Shown here: in pieces, positions 17,460 to 23,770 of the stretch
Layout: each line of letters starts with the position of its first letter
Position numbering within the stretch: position 1 is the first letter of the stretch
DNA from: an uncultured Peptococcaceae bacterium
Lineage (GTDB): Bacteria; Bacillota; Desulfotomaculia; Desulfotomaculales; Desulfocucumaceae
Assembly: GCA_958417755.1 (NCBI GenBank)
Contig: CATZDY010000037.1
Location: forward strand, 1-23,770
Length of the DNA: 23,770 nucleotides
Direction of reading: 5' to 3'
Notes under the pieces: generated by a model
What the model was told of the DNA's origin: nothing
Seen by the model: only the letters and a program-made list of their open reading frames with translations
The model's database searches: none
Translations under genes and position numbers: made by a program

Positions 17460-17550
17460 CCTCAAATTGTCATAATAATGGAGTAATCCCCTCCATATGC
17501 CCCAAATTCTATCAAAATCAGGCTCATTGCACAAGATAAACATCTCAATC

Positions 17551-18324
17551 CTATGCTAGCGGCAGCTTTTGCTTAATCACAGATAACACCTGACGGCAGC
17601 TCTCCGGACCACTGGGATCCAAAGCTCCTCTCCGAAGCAATACCACGGGAATTTTCAAAGACAAAGCAGCTTTTACCTTGGAATGAGTTCCCCCAGCTAT
17701 GCCTCCATCTCTGGTTACGATTACCCCAGCATCATAGACTTGAAACATGACTTTATTAAATTTAACGGAAAAAGGACCGTATAAGGCAACGATATTGCGG
17801 GGAGATATCCCTAGGTCATGGCACCTTTTTAGCACCCCGTATTCAGGCAATACCCGTACCACGATTCTTCTGTCTTGCAACAAAGGATTCTTGACAAGTG
17901 CATCCAGATTATTGCTCCCTGTGGTCACAAATATGGTCCCTTCAAATTCAGCTGCTTTGCGAGCCGCTTCATCCCAAGAGAAAACCGTATGGATTAGGTT
18001 ATCTTTGGGCAATTGGGTTTCCTTACGGTAAAAACGAAGCAAATGTATTTGATTACGCTCACAAACAGCTTGAAATAACTGAGACAAACGATTGTGAAAA
18101 GGATGACTGGCATCCACCACCATGGATACTTGCTTGGTTTGCAAAAAATGCTCAATAGACGCTGCGTCATCGGTTAGCATGACAGTTTCCGAAGCACCGC
18201 TTTTCAATGACAACTCAGCGCCATAGTCAGTGCGCACGGATGCGATTACATCATAGCCTTCCTGACTCAGCATATACCTCAGCTGTTGACTTTCCCCGAG
18301 TCCATACTGCACAAGCACAACCAT
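17551..18324 (-). CDS. cobK: Precorrin-6A / cobalt-precorrin-6A reductase (CobK/CbiJ)
   Basis: NADPH-dependent reductase of corrin ring synthesis. Family motifs include VDASHPFHN (about 70-78), VTTGSNNL, YGPFS and the glycine-rich TRDGGIAGG near 205-213 with the following K-x-KAAL. 257 residues, normal. The ATG has only a weak ribosome site. It starts a minus-strand run into mobA, divergent from sigK. No other cobalamin gene is present, so it is separated from the rest of its pathway, which would be the anaerobic (cobalt-early) route if the host is a clostridium. Confidence 0.92.
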   Translation of the reverse strand: MVVLVQYGLGESQQLRYMLSQEGYDVIASVRTDYGAELSLKSGASETVMLTDDAASIEHFLQTKQVSMVVDASHPFHNRLSQLFQAVCERNQIHLLRFYRKETQLPKDNLIHTVFSWDEAARKAAEFEGTIFVTTGSNNLDALVKNPLLQDRRIVVRVLPEYGVLKRCHDLGISPRNIVALYGPFSVKFNKVMFQVYDAGVIVTRDGGIAGGTHSKVKAALSLKIPVVLLRRGALDPSGPESCRQVLSVIKQKLPLA

Positions 18325-18367
18325 ATTACCAATCCATCACTCATTTAGTCCATCTTTAAGGACACGC

Positions 18368-18395
18368 ACTGAACTCCCTTGGTACTCATAGTATT
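18368..18395 (+). promoter_or_regulatory. Sigma-K/sigma-E-like promoter of sigK
   Basis: An AC (18368-18369) is followed by T and 16 bases, then CATAGTATT (18387-18395), close to the sigma-K consensus CATAnnnTA. It lies about 49 bases before the sigK start. The same AC/16-base/CATA layout occurs upstream of dapB. Sigma-E -10 elements also begin CATA, so the two cannot be told apart here. Confidence 0.45.
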
Positions 18396-18443
18396 GAAGC
18401 AAACAACCATCAGCACATCCCAACAAATGCAGGAGGACACTTT

Positions 18444-19151
18444 ATGATATCCGGCTTATGGTCTTTACTCATCCTATCAGTGCTCAATGGAATTACCCTT
18501 TTGGTCTCCTATATGGCTAACAATACATTTCCCCAACCCCTATCGGAACAAGAAGAAGAGCATTACATTCAACGCATGATGCAAGGAGACAATGAAGCCA
18601 AAGAAGTTTTGGCAGAACACAATCTTCGCTTGGTGGCGCATATTGTAAAAAAGTTTAGCACCCATAGCGAAGAAACAGATGATTTAATCTCCATCGGCAC
18701 CATTGGTTTGCTCAAAGGAATTCATAGTTTTCAACCAAATCGGGGTACAAAATTGGCTACCTATGCGGCCAGATGCATTGAAAATGAAATTTTAATGCAT
18801 TTACGGCATATCAAAAAAATGCGTTCAGAGGTATCTCTGCACGATCCCATTGGTGTTGATCGGGAAGGCAATGAAATTACCCTCATCGAAATATTAGGAA
18901 GCCACGAGGAATCTGTATCTGAAATCGTTGAACAACATATGGAACAAAAAATGTTGTTGCAAAAATTAAACACCCTAAGTCAAAGGGAGAAAAAAGTTCT
19001 GATCATGCGTTTTGGGTTATTGGATGGAGTCAAAAAAACCCAAAGGAAAATTGCCCGGGAACTCAATATATCCCGTTCCTATGTAAGTCGTATTGAAAAG
19101 AAAGCATTACAAAAACTAATCAAAGAACTAACTCCAGAAGACTGCCCCTAG
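18444..19151 (+). CDS. sigK: RNA polymerase sporulation sigma factor sigma-K (pro-form)
   Basis: Late mother-cell sigma factor, 235 residues. Residues 1-22 are a hydrophobic pro-sequence; by analogy with B. subtilis, cleavage would be before Tyr23 (Ser-Tyr junction) by a SpoIVFB-type protease. Region 2 carries EHNLRLVAHIVKKF, DLISIGTIGLLKGI and the -10-binding TKLATYAARCIENEILMHLR; region 4 has the helix-turn-helix ISRSYVSRIEKKAL. The gene is continuous, with no skin-type insertion. An AGGAGG site lies 7 bases before the ATG. It is the only plus-strand gene, divergent from cobK and convergent with the ABC ATPase. Its targets probably include the dapB-dpaAB unit. Confidence 0.97.
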   Translation: MISGLWSLLILSVLNGITLLVSYMANNTFPQPLSEQEEEHYIQRMMQGDNEAKEVLAEHNLRLVAHIVKKFSTHSEETDDLISIGTIGLLKGIHSFQPNRGTKLATYAARCIENEILMHLRHIKKMRSEVSLHDPIGVDREGNEITLIEILGSHEESVSEIVEQHMEQKMLLQKLNTLSQREKKVLIMRFGLLDGVKKTQRKIARELNISRSYVSRIEKKALQKLIKELTPEDCP

Positions 19152-19181
19152 GCAGTCTTCTGGATCCAAAATGGCTTTTTT
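19134..19181 (+). terminator. Terminator overlapping the end of sigK
   Basis: A perfect 13-bp stem (19134-19146 with 19151-19163) and a 4-base loop contain the sigK stop codon (TAG, 19149-19151). A run of T begins about 12 bases after the stem (19176), further than usual for an intrinsic terminator. Confidence 0.7.
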
Positions 19182-19394
19182 ATTTTATACCATAACCATG
19201 GCTATTGATCCATAACAACTTATTTTTCTACATAAAATCTCATTCTCCAAAATACCTTGCAAATCCTACTATCCAAAGAAAAATAAAACATTCATAAAAA
19301 TTTAGCATAAGGTTATATAAGACAAAACAAAAGGATTTACCAGCCAATACAATCTTTCCTGGGCAAAATACTGAAAATCTAAGAATTTTCATCT

Positions 19395-20453
19395 TCATTC
19401 ATGATTTTCCCCAAAGATTGCTTTCGCCGTTCTTTCACCATTTCCCAAGTCTTTTAAAGATAGCTTTTCTCCTTTTCTTAATTTCTCCCGACACCCCAAT
19501 ATGATATGATTCATAGATTCCAAATGAATCAAACACTGTTGTTCTGCGGCTGAAGTTTCATAAATCCGGGCAATACCGCCATTCTCCAGCACCAAACGCC
19601 GTTTGGCCATTAAAGCAAGAACAGGATCATGGGTGGCAATGACCACAATCTTTTCCTTTTGTATCAAAAGCTCCACTGCTGTACGCCGATCAATCCCAGC
19701 ATTCTCAATCTCATCAATCAAAACAATGGGAGAAAGGCTCAAAAAGGCAGTGTCTGCAATCATCAAAGCCCTGGATTGACCACCACTTAATGCCGTAACC
19801 GGCATATCTTCCCTGATAGGTTCACCAGCCAAGCAATTGGCTTCCTGCAAAATCAATCGTTTCTTTTCCTCCAGGTTATCAACCATTCTGCTCTGTCCAT
19901 GCATGTCAATGAAAGCGCCCACTGTTAAATCCATGACAAAATTCATATTTTGAGAAAGCTGGGCCACCAACTTTTTTTCAATGGCATAACGCCATTGGGC
20001 TGGGGGAATTTGGTCATTAATGAGGATCCGCCGCCCTGTGGGAGTATCCCCCTGGGCCATCCATTCTATATCCGCTAACAAACGGCTTTTTCCTGATCCA
20101 GTGGCTCCTACCACAGAAACAACCTCTCCGGCTTCCAAACGCAAAGTAATATTCTCCGGTTCATTGGATTTGTTTTTCCCTCCCAAAATACTGATGGAAT
20201 GAACTGTAAAATCCTTCCCCTGTTGTTGCACATGCTCCAAAAATAATAACAATTGTTCTGGTAGATTCTCCCGTATTAATCCTAGTTCTTGTAGGGTATG
20301 GTTGTTCAAAGCCTTAAAAATTTCTCGCAAACTCCGCTTATCTTCCTCCAAAGGCGCATCCAAAGCCATGACCCTAAAAAAATCCTGAATCGCCGCCCGT
20401 TGCCTTACAGCATCTTGATAGGGCATATCTAAAATCATATTTTCCTTTATCAT
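19395..20453 (-). CDS. Soluble ABC-type ATPase, function unknown (third gene of the PurM-GTPase-ABC operon)
   Basis: 352 residues with a full ABC ATPase set: Walker A GATGSGKS (116-123), Q-loop Gln169, signature LSGGQ (222-226), Walker B VLIDE ending Asp247-Glu248, and H-loop His275 (ATHD). Residues 1-80 are a mostly helical N-terminal region I do not recognise; 290-352 form a charged C-terminal extension. There is no membrane segment and no permease or solute-binding gene nearby, so transport is not supported. It starts three bases after the GTPase stop; a second ATG five codons in has an AAGGA site. It could be an ATP-driven chaperone, reactivase or cofactor-handling ATPase. Function is not assigned. 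Confidence 0.88.
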   Translation of the reverse strand: MIKENMILDMPYQDAVRQRAAIQDFFRVMALDAPLEEDKRSLREIFKALNNHTLQELGLIRENLPEQLLLFLEHVQQQGKDFTVHSISILGGKNKSNEPENITLRLEAGEVVSVVGATGSGKSRLLADIEWMAQGDTPTGRRILINDQIPPAQWRYAIEKKLVAQLSQNMNFVMDLTVGAFIDMHGQSRMVDNLEEKKRLILQEANCLAGEPIREDMPVTALSGGQSRALMIADTAFLSLSPIVLIDEIENAGIDRRTAVELLIQKEKIVVIATHDPVLALMAKRRLVLENGGIARIYETSAAEQQCLIHLESMNHIILGCREKLRKGEKLSLKDLGNGERTAKAIFGENHE

Positions 20454-20456
20454 TGC

Positions 20457-21140
20457 TTATTGAATCTCCATTTTCCGCAAATCGCCAAATTGTAAATCAC
20501 TTTTCAAGCGAAGCTCTCCCATACAATAGGAACAAAGGGCTTTGGGCATGGAAAAACGCAAGGCAATTTCTTCTGGCAATTCCTTGGCCTGTTGCAGCAC
20601 CACATCCGCCAGCACATCACATCCTTGGCCTGTAATCCCGCTGACAGATAAAATCAAACCCTTGGCATTGGCCTTGCGAATATGAAAGGCAAAAACCTCC
20701 CGTTCCGCCTGGGATACCACATCCCCCTTGGTAACCACAACTGCATCAGCCATTTTTAGCATGGGTCCAATTTTACGAGGCGCATCCACGCCCATTAAAT
20801 TATCGATCACACAAATGGCGTATTGCTCTTGAATATGAGGAGAACATCGATTGCAAAGCCCTGCGCTTTCCACCAACAACAAATCAAACTGCTGGTCTTT
20901 TCCCCAATCAAGACAAATCTCTGCATTACCCCCAAAAAAATGATCCGGACACAAACTACCGGATAAACCCACTTGAACAGGTATATGATGTTGCTGATAG
21001 ATGATATCATCCCCTGTGGCAAGACAATCGAATTTCACAACCCCCAAAGACTGCCCTTTTTGTCGCAAAACCTTTGCCATATGCACAATCACCGCGGTCT
21101 TCCCTGATGAAGGAGGACCACAAATGGTAATCAAACGCAT
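20457..21140 (-). CDS. HypB/CobW-like G3E GTPase with Cys/His clusters, function unknown
   Basis: 227 residues resembling metallochaperone GTPases (HypB, UreG, CobW). P-loop CGPPSSGKT (7-15), a switch-like FDCLATGD (37-44), ESAG (91-94) in place of the G3 motif, and TKGD (137-140) for G4. Candidate metal ligands: Cys64/His67 (LCPDH), Cys96, Cys99 and His102 (GLCNRCSPH), and a C-terminal CxxC at 203-206 (LCSYC). HypB also has ligands inside its G domain, which suggests metal or cofactor delivery, but this is inference. The ATG overlaps the upstream gene's last 10 bases, with AGGAGGGGG as ribosome site, so the two are translationally coupled. Confidence 0.88.
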   Translation of the reverse strand: MRLITICGPPSSGKTAVIVHMAKVLRQKGQSLGVVKFDCLATGDDIIYQQHHIPVQVGLSGSLCPDHFFGGNAEICLDWGKDQQFDLLLVESAGLCNRCSPHIQEQYAICVIDNLMGVDAPRKIGPMLKMADAVVVTKGDVVSQAEREVFAFHIRKANAKGLILSVSGITGQGCDVLADVVLQQAKELPEEIALRFSMPKALCSYCMGELRLKSDLQFGDLRKMEIQ

Positions 21141-21928
21141 GTTAACCCCCTCCTCATGCCTTTATCCACTCCATTTCTCACATCCCATAGGCCTATGATG
21201 CCCTTGAATCTTTCCATGTTTCCCTGCAGGCTTTGTAAAGCAGCCCTATCCCCCATGGCCAACAAACAAGAAGAAGGTCCTGCTGACTTCTGCAAATCCA
21301 AGTTTTGGGGAAGATTGCCCCATATGGCTTGCAGCCCGTAATAATCAGCCAGTCCCTTGACTTCTCCCGCAATGCCCCGGGAACCCACTGGTATAATTTC
21401 TCTGATTCCAGGTATATCCCCTAAGGTAATCATATCTTGCAAGGTTACCAATTCCGGATCATCCATCTGAATCTCCTGTCCCAGCTTTGGAAACCCCAAC
21501 AAAGCGATTCCATCTCCTGGCTGCAAAGCATCCACTTTCAAGGTTTGGGGGGAAGCCATACCCACCACAGTAATCCCCAAGCCTGATTGTATGGTCAACA
21601 TGTTTTTTTCCGTGCTACCAGTCATAATATCCTCTGGCTTAATTCCTAAAACCTGAATCTCATCTGCTATGCCTTGGTTAATAGCCAGCCCTGTGGGCTC
21701 AGGTTCCACACACAGGGCTCCCACCACACAGATGGGCCATCCTCCCACAGCCAAAACTTCCAACAAAGCAACCCTGGCAGTCAGTCGCCCTAGTACATAT
21801 CCTGGCACTGTGACCACATCCGCTTGCTTTGGCCCAATGGCCCCAGCGGAATCACAAGCAATCACCAAAAATTGCTCAGAGCTTAGTGTCATGATGGTCA
21901 CATCCCGGTATTTTCTGGAAGACACCAT
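21131..21928 (-). CDS. PurM/AIR-synthase-fold protein (HypE/ThiL/SelD superfamily), function unknown
   Basis: About 265 residues from the ATG at 21928, preceded by a strong TTGGAGG at 8 bases; the frame is open to 21976. The N-terminal half resembles the PurM ATP-binding domain: VIACDSAGAIGPK, then GRLTARVALLEVLAVGGWPICV, the region that in ThiL/SelD/HypE contains the conserved Asp and alanine-rich helix. GDGIALLGFPKLG marks the C-terminal domain. Members use ATP to activate small molecules or carboxamides (AIR, thiamine-P, selenide, HypF-carbamoyl; a PurM-like alpha-ribazole kinase has also been proposed in Firmicutes). Which applies is unknown. First gene of the operon, coupled to the GTPase. 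Confidence 0.87.
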   Translation of the reverse strand: MVSSRKYRDVTIMTLSSEQFLVIACDSAGAIGPKQADVVTVPGYVLGRLTARVALLEVLAVGGWPICVVGALCVEPEPTGLAINQGIADEIQVLGIKPEDIMTGSTEKNMLTIQSGLGITVVGMASPQTLKVDALQPGDGIALLGFPKLGQEIQMDDPELVTLQDMITLGDIPGIREIIPVGSRGIAGEVKGLADYYGLQAIWGNLPQNLDLQKSAGPSSCLLAMGDRAALQSLQGNMERFKGIIGLWDVRNGVDKGMRRGLTCV

Positions 21929-22079
21929 TTTCTTTGCCTCCAAAAGATTTCCCCCTTCAATGAATTCAGTCCCCATTAGCAGCTTGCAATCCTTACTTCT
22001 TTCCTATGGATTCTTAAGCAAAAGGCAATGTCCCTTTTGCACATAAAACCAAAACAAAATGTAAACCACTGGAACAAAC

Positions 22080-22108
22080 ATAGTATTGTTAAACATACAA
22101 TACGACAA
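22080..22108 (-). promoter_or_regulatory. Promoter with operator-like inverted repeat for the PurM-GTPase-ABC operon
   Basis: On the minus strand TTGTCG (22103-22108), 17 bases, TACTAT (22080-22085), each 4 of 6 to sigma-A consensus. A perfect inverted repeat GTATTGT-N7-ACAATAC (22083-22103) fills the spacer and touches both elements, a typical place for a repressor or activator to bind. The start would be near 22073, leaving a leader of about 145 bases. Confidence 0.5.
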
Positions 22109-22165
22109 GATTTTTCATATCCCTGTTTCCCTTCATTTGTCTGTTCACCTTCACCTAACCTTCTA

Positions 22166-22345
22166 TCAGCATTGGCTGTTAATGATAAAACACCACATTA
22201 CTTTTTGAACATCTTTCGTTGTCTTTTTATCTAAATGCCCTGCCAGTTCATGAACAAGGATAAGGGTAGGTTTGGCAGCAAAGGCTTGACCAACGATAAC
22301 TTTCTCCGGACAATGCTTGGTCTCCCTAAAAGCCCCATCAAGGGA
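22166..22345 (-). pseudogene. Possible gene remnant without a start codon
   Basis: A minus-strand open frame of about 59 codons ending in TGA (22166-22168). It includes KPTLILVHELAGHLDKKTT and a charged helix-like stretch, but no ATG/GTG/TTG with a ribosome site precedes it. An HELAGH hexapeptide is seen but is not enough to call a protease. It may be chance. Confidence 0.2.
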
Positions 22346-22348
22346 ACA

Positions 22349-22390
22349 TAAAAATGCACCTCAAATGCTTATCCCACATTTGAGGTGCAT
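22349..22390 (-). terminator. Intrinsic terminator after the CBS-domain membrane protein gene
   Basis: A perfect 14-bp stem (22354-22367 with 22377-22390) and a 9-base loop, followed by a short T run on the minus strand, about 36 bases after the stop codon. Confidence 0.85.
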
Positions 22391-22426
22391 GCATATTCCC
22401 TTTTTCCATATGATGATAACTCGTTA

Positions 22427-23746
22427 TTATGCTAGTTCATTTTCATTGATTTGCTCTTCTTGCTTTTTATCACTCAGGCGAATACGCCTGATACGTAAAC
22501 CCGTTATTTCTATCACTTCTAAAGAATGACCGGGTAATTCTATCATATCTCCTACCCGGGGGCGTTTGCCTAATTTACCGAACACATATCCCCCCAGGGT
22601 ATCATATTCTTCTTCTTCCTCATCCAGGTGTAACTGAAACATTCCCTCTGCTTCTGCCAAGGGCAACCGACCGTCCACCAAAAAAGCTCCTTCTTTTTCC
22701 GGCACCACTTCAGGCTCTTCCTTATCAAATTCATCCTGGATTTCCCCTACCAGCTCTTCTAACACATCTTCCATGGTGACTATCCCTGCACTGCCACCAT
22801 ACTCATCCACCACCAAAGCCATGTATTGATGATTCTGTTGGAAATTTCGCAACAATTGATCCAAATGCAAGCCTTCAGGAATGATCATGATATCCCGTCG
22901 AATATCGTTCAGCTTACCTTGGCCATTCAATTGAAACAAATCTTTGATATGAATGAGCCCCACCACATGATCCGAATCTCCTTCACACAGGGGAAAGCGA
23001 GTATGGCCGGAGCCAAGGGCTTTTTCTTTATTTTCCATTACACTGTCTTCCAAATCCAAAAATACCACTTCAGGCCGGGGAACCATCACGTCCCGCACAA
23101 CCTTTTTTTCAAATTCAAATACATTTTGTAACAAACGCCATTCATCAGAATCCAAATGTCCGCCCCGGTAACTGTTAGACACCAACATCCGCAATTCTTC
23201 CTCATTATGGCTTTCCTCATGTTCCCCTGCCGGGTGTACCCCTAATTTTCGCAATATACCATTGGCTGTACCATTGAAAAGCACAATGCCAGGGTAAAAT
23301 ATATAATAAAATAAACGCATGGGAGGAGCCAACCACAGGGTAACAGCTTCGGCTCTCTGAATGGCCAAGGATTTAGGCACCAATTCACCAAAAACAACAT
23401 GCAAAAAGGTAACCAAAATAAAGGCAATGACAAAAGAAATGGAATGCAATGCTGCCGGAGAAGTAATGTTACACATCAATAACAAGGGCTCCAACAGCTT
23501 GGCCACCACTGGCTCGCCCAACCATCCCAACCCTAAGCTGGAAATGGTAATCCCCAACTGGGAGACAGAAAGATAAGCGTCTATGTTGTGGACACAAACC
23601 TGGGCAATTTTAGCCCGGCTATTACCCTCTGCCACCAATTGGGCCAAACGGGTGGGCCTCACTTTCACAAAACCAAATTCCGCTGCCACAAAAAGGGCGT
23701 TTAAAAACACCAAAAACAAAGCCAATAAAACTTTGAGCGCCATCAC
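22427..23746 (-). CDS. HlyC/CorC (CNNM-CBS) family membrane protein
   Basis: Integral membrane protein of the CNNM/DUF21 family, proposed in Mg2+/Co2+ homeostasis (CorC) or general cation handling. The N-terminal membrane domain includes VFLNALFVAAEF (about 13-24), a YLSVSQLGITISSLGLGW block and HVVFGELVPK. Two CBS domains follow (roughly 210-335, with VMVPRPEVVFLD and VVDEYGGSAGIVTMEDVLEE), then a C-terminal CorC_HlyC domain. The reading begins GTG-ATG with no ribosome site, and the frame stays open to the window edge; relatives usually have about 10 more residues before the first helix, so the true start may lie just outside. Confidence 0.93.
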   Translation of the reverse strand: MMALKVLLALFLVFLNALFVAAEFGFVKVRPTRLAQLVAEGNSRAKIAQVCVHNIDAYLSVSQLGITISSLGLGWLGEPVVAKLLEPLLLMCNITSPAALHSISFVIAFILVTFLHVVFGELVPKSLAIQRAEAVTLWLAPPMRLFYYIFYPGIVLFNGTANGILRKLGVHPAGEHEESHNEEELRMLVSNSYRGGHLDSDEWRLLQNVFEFEKKVVRDVMVPRPEVVFLDLEDSVMENKEKALGSGHTRFPLCEGDSDHVVGLIHIKDLFQLNGQGKLNDIRRDIMIIPEGLHLDQLLRNFQQNHQYMALVVDEYGGSAGIVTMEDVLEELVGEIQDEFDKEEPEVVPEKEGAFLVDGRLPLAEAEGMFQLHLDEEEEEYDTLGGYVFGKLGKRPRVGDMIELPGHSLEVIEITGLRIRRIRLSDKKQEEQINENELA

Positions 23747-23770
23747 AATACTGAATGATATACCGTCATC

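Larger units (their letters stand above)
21929..22426. other. Intergenic region between the CBS-domain gene and the PurM-like operon (498 bases)
   Basis: It contains the terminator of the upstream gene, a promoter with an embedded inverted repeat, a leader hairpin (22018-22025 with 22033-22040, perfect 8-bp stem, 7-base loop), and a minus-strand open frame without a start (22166-22345). Confidence 0.7.

Noticed and set aside
19373..19390. Hairpin GAAAAT/ATTTTC as terminator of the ABC ATPase gene
   Set aside because: Six A/T-rich pairs with no T tract on the minus strand; too weak to call.
19395..20453. Transporter ATPase
   Set aside because: No permease or substrate-binding gene is nearby, the protein has long extensions at both ends, and its operon partners are soluble enzymes; a transport role is not supported.
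21929..22110. Cobalamin riboswitch before the PurM-like operon
   Set aside because: The predicted leader is about 145 bases with one 8-bp hairpin, and I see no conserved B12-box sequence.
22028..22234. Plus-strand open frame of 68 codons in the gap upstream of the PurM-like gene
   Set aside because: No ribosome site, no recognisable domain, and it overlaps the predicted promoter and leader hairpin of the minus-strand operon.

Overview
This window is a chromosomal segment of an endospore-forming, probably anaerobic clostridial Firmicute (a Peptococcaceae-like relative is my best guess, from gene content only). The evidence is an intact pro-sigma-K gene, both dipicolinate synthase subunits, YlmC/YmxH, YlxY and TepA family proteins, many TTG/GTG starts behind strong GGAGG-type ribosome sites, and a cobalamin-ring gene. 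All recognised genes but one (sigK) lie on the minus strand, so the description below runs from high to low coordinates.

23.7-21.1 kb: a CNNM/CBS-domain (HlyC/CorC type) membrane protein whose N-terminus may lie beyond the window edge, a strong terminator, and a 498-base gap holding a promoter-operator candidate. Then comes a tightly coupled three-gene operon (21.93-19.39 kb): a PurM/AIR-synthase-fold protein, a HypB/CobW-like G3E GTPase with Cys/His clusters, and a soluble ABC ATPase with no membrane partner. I cannot assign this trio to a described pathway; it is the best candidate for an undescribed system.

19.15-18.44 kb: sigK on the plus strand, uninterrupted, with a sigma-K-like promoter. 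18.3-12.5 kb: a compact run of cobK, mobA, yqeG and then the shikimate genes aroE-aroC-aroK-aroB, ending at a terminator.

12.4-1 kb: the locus ylxY - mlpA - (small membrane protein) - ymxH - dapB - dpaA - dpaB - asd - dapG - dapA - rnj - tepA. It has the same order as the Bacillus subtilis ylxY-mlpA-ymxH-spoVFA-spoVFB-asd-dapG-dapA-rnjB-tepA block, with dapB and a small membrane protein inserted. It supplies aspartate-family precursors: aspartate kinase, semialdehyde dehydrogenase and dihydrodipicolinate synthase feed dipicolinate synthase for the spore core and DapB for diaminopimelate and lysine. A sigma-A-like and a sigma-K-like promoter sit in tandem upstream of dapB, which fits growth-phase supply of DAP/lysine plus a mother-cell burst of DPA. 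Terminators after ylxY, mlpA, ymxH, dapA and rnj divide the block into several transcription units. I see no rRNA, tRNA, insertion sequence, CRISPR or phage gene.
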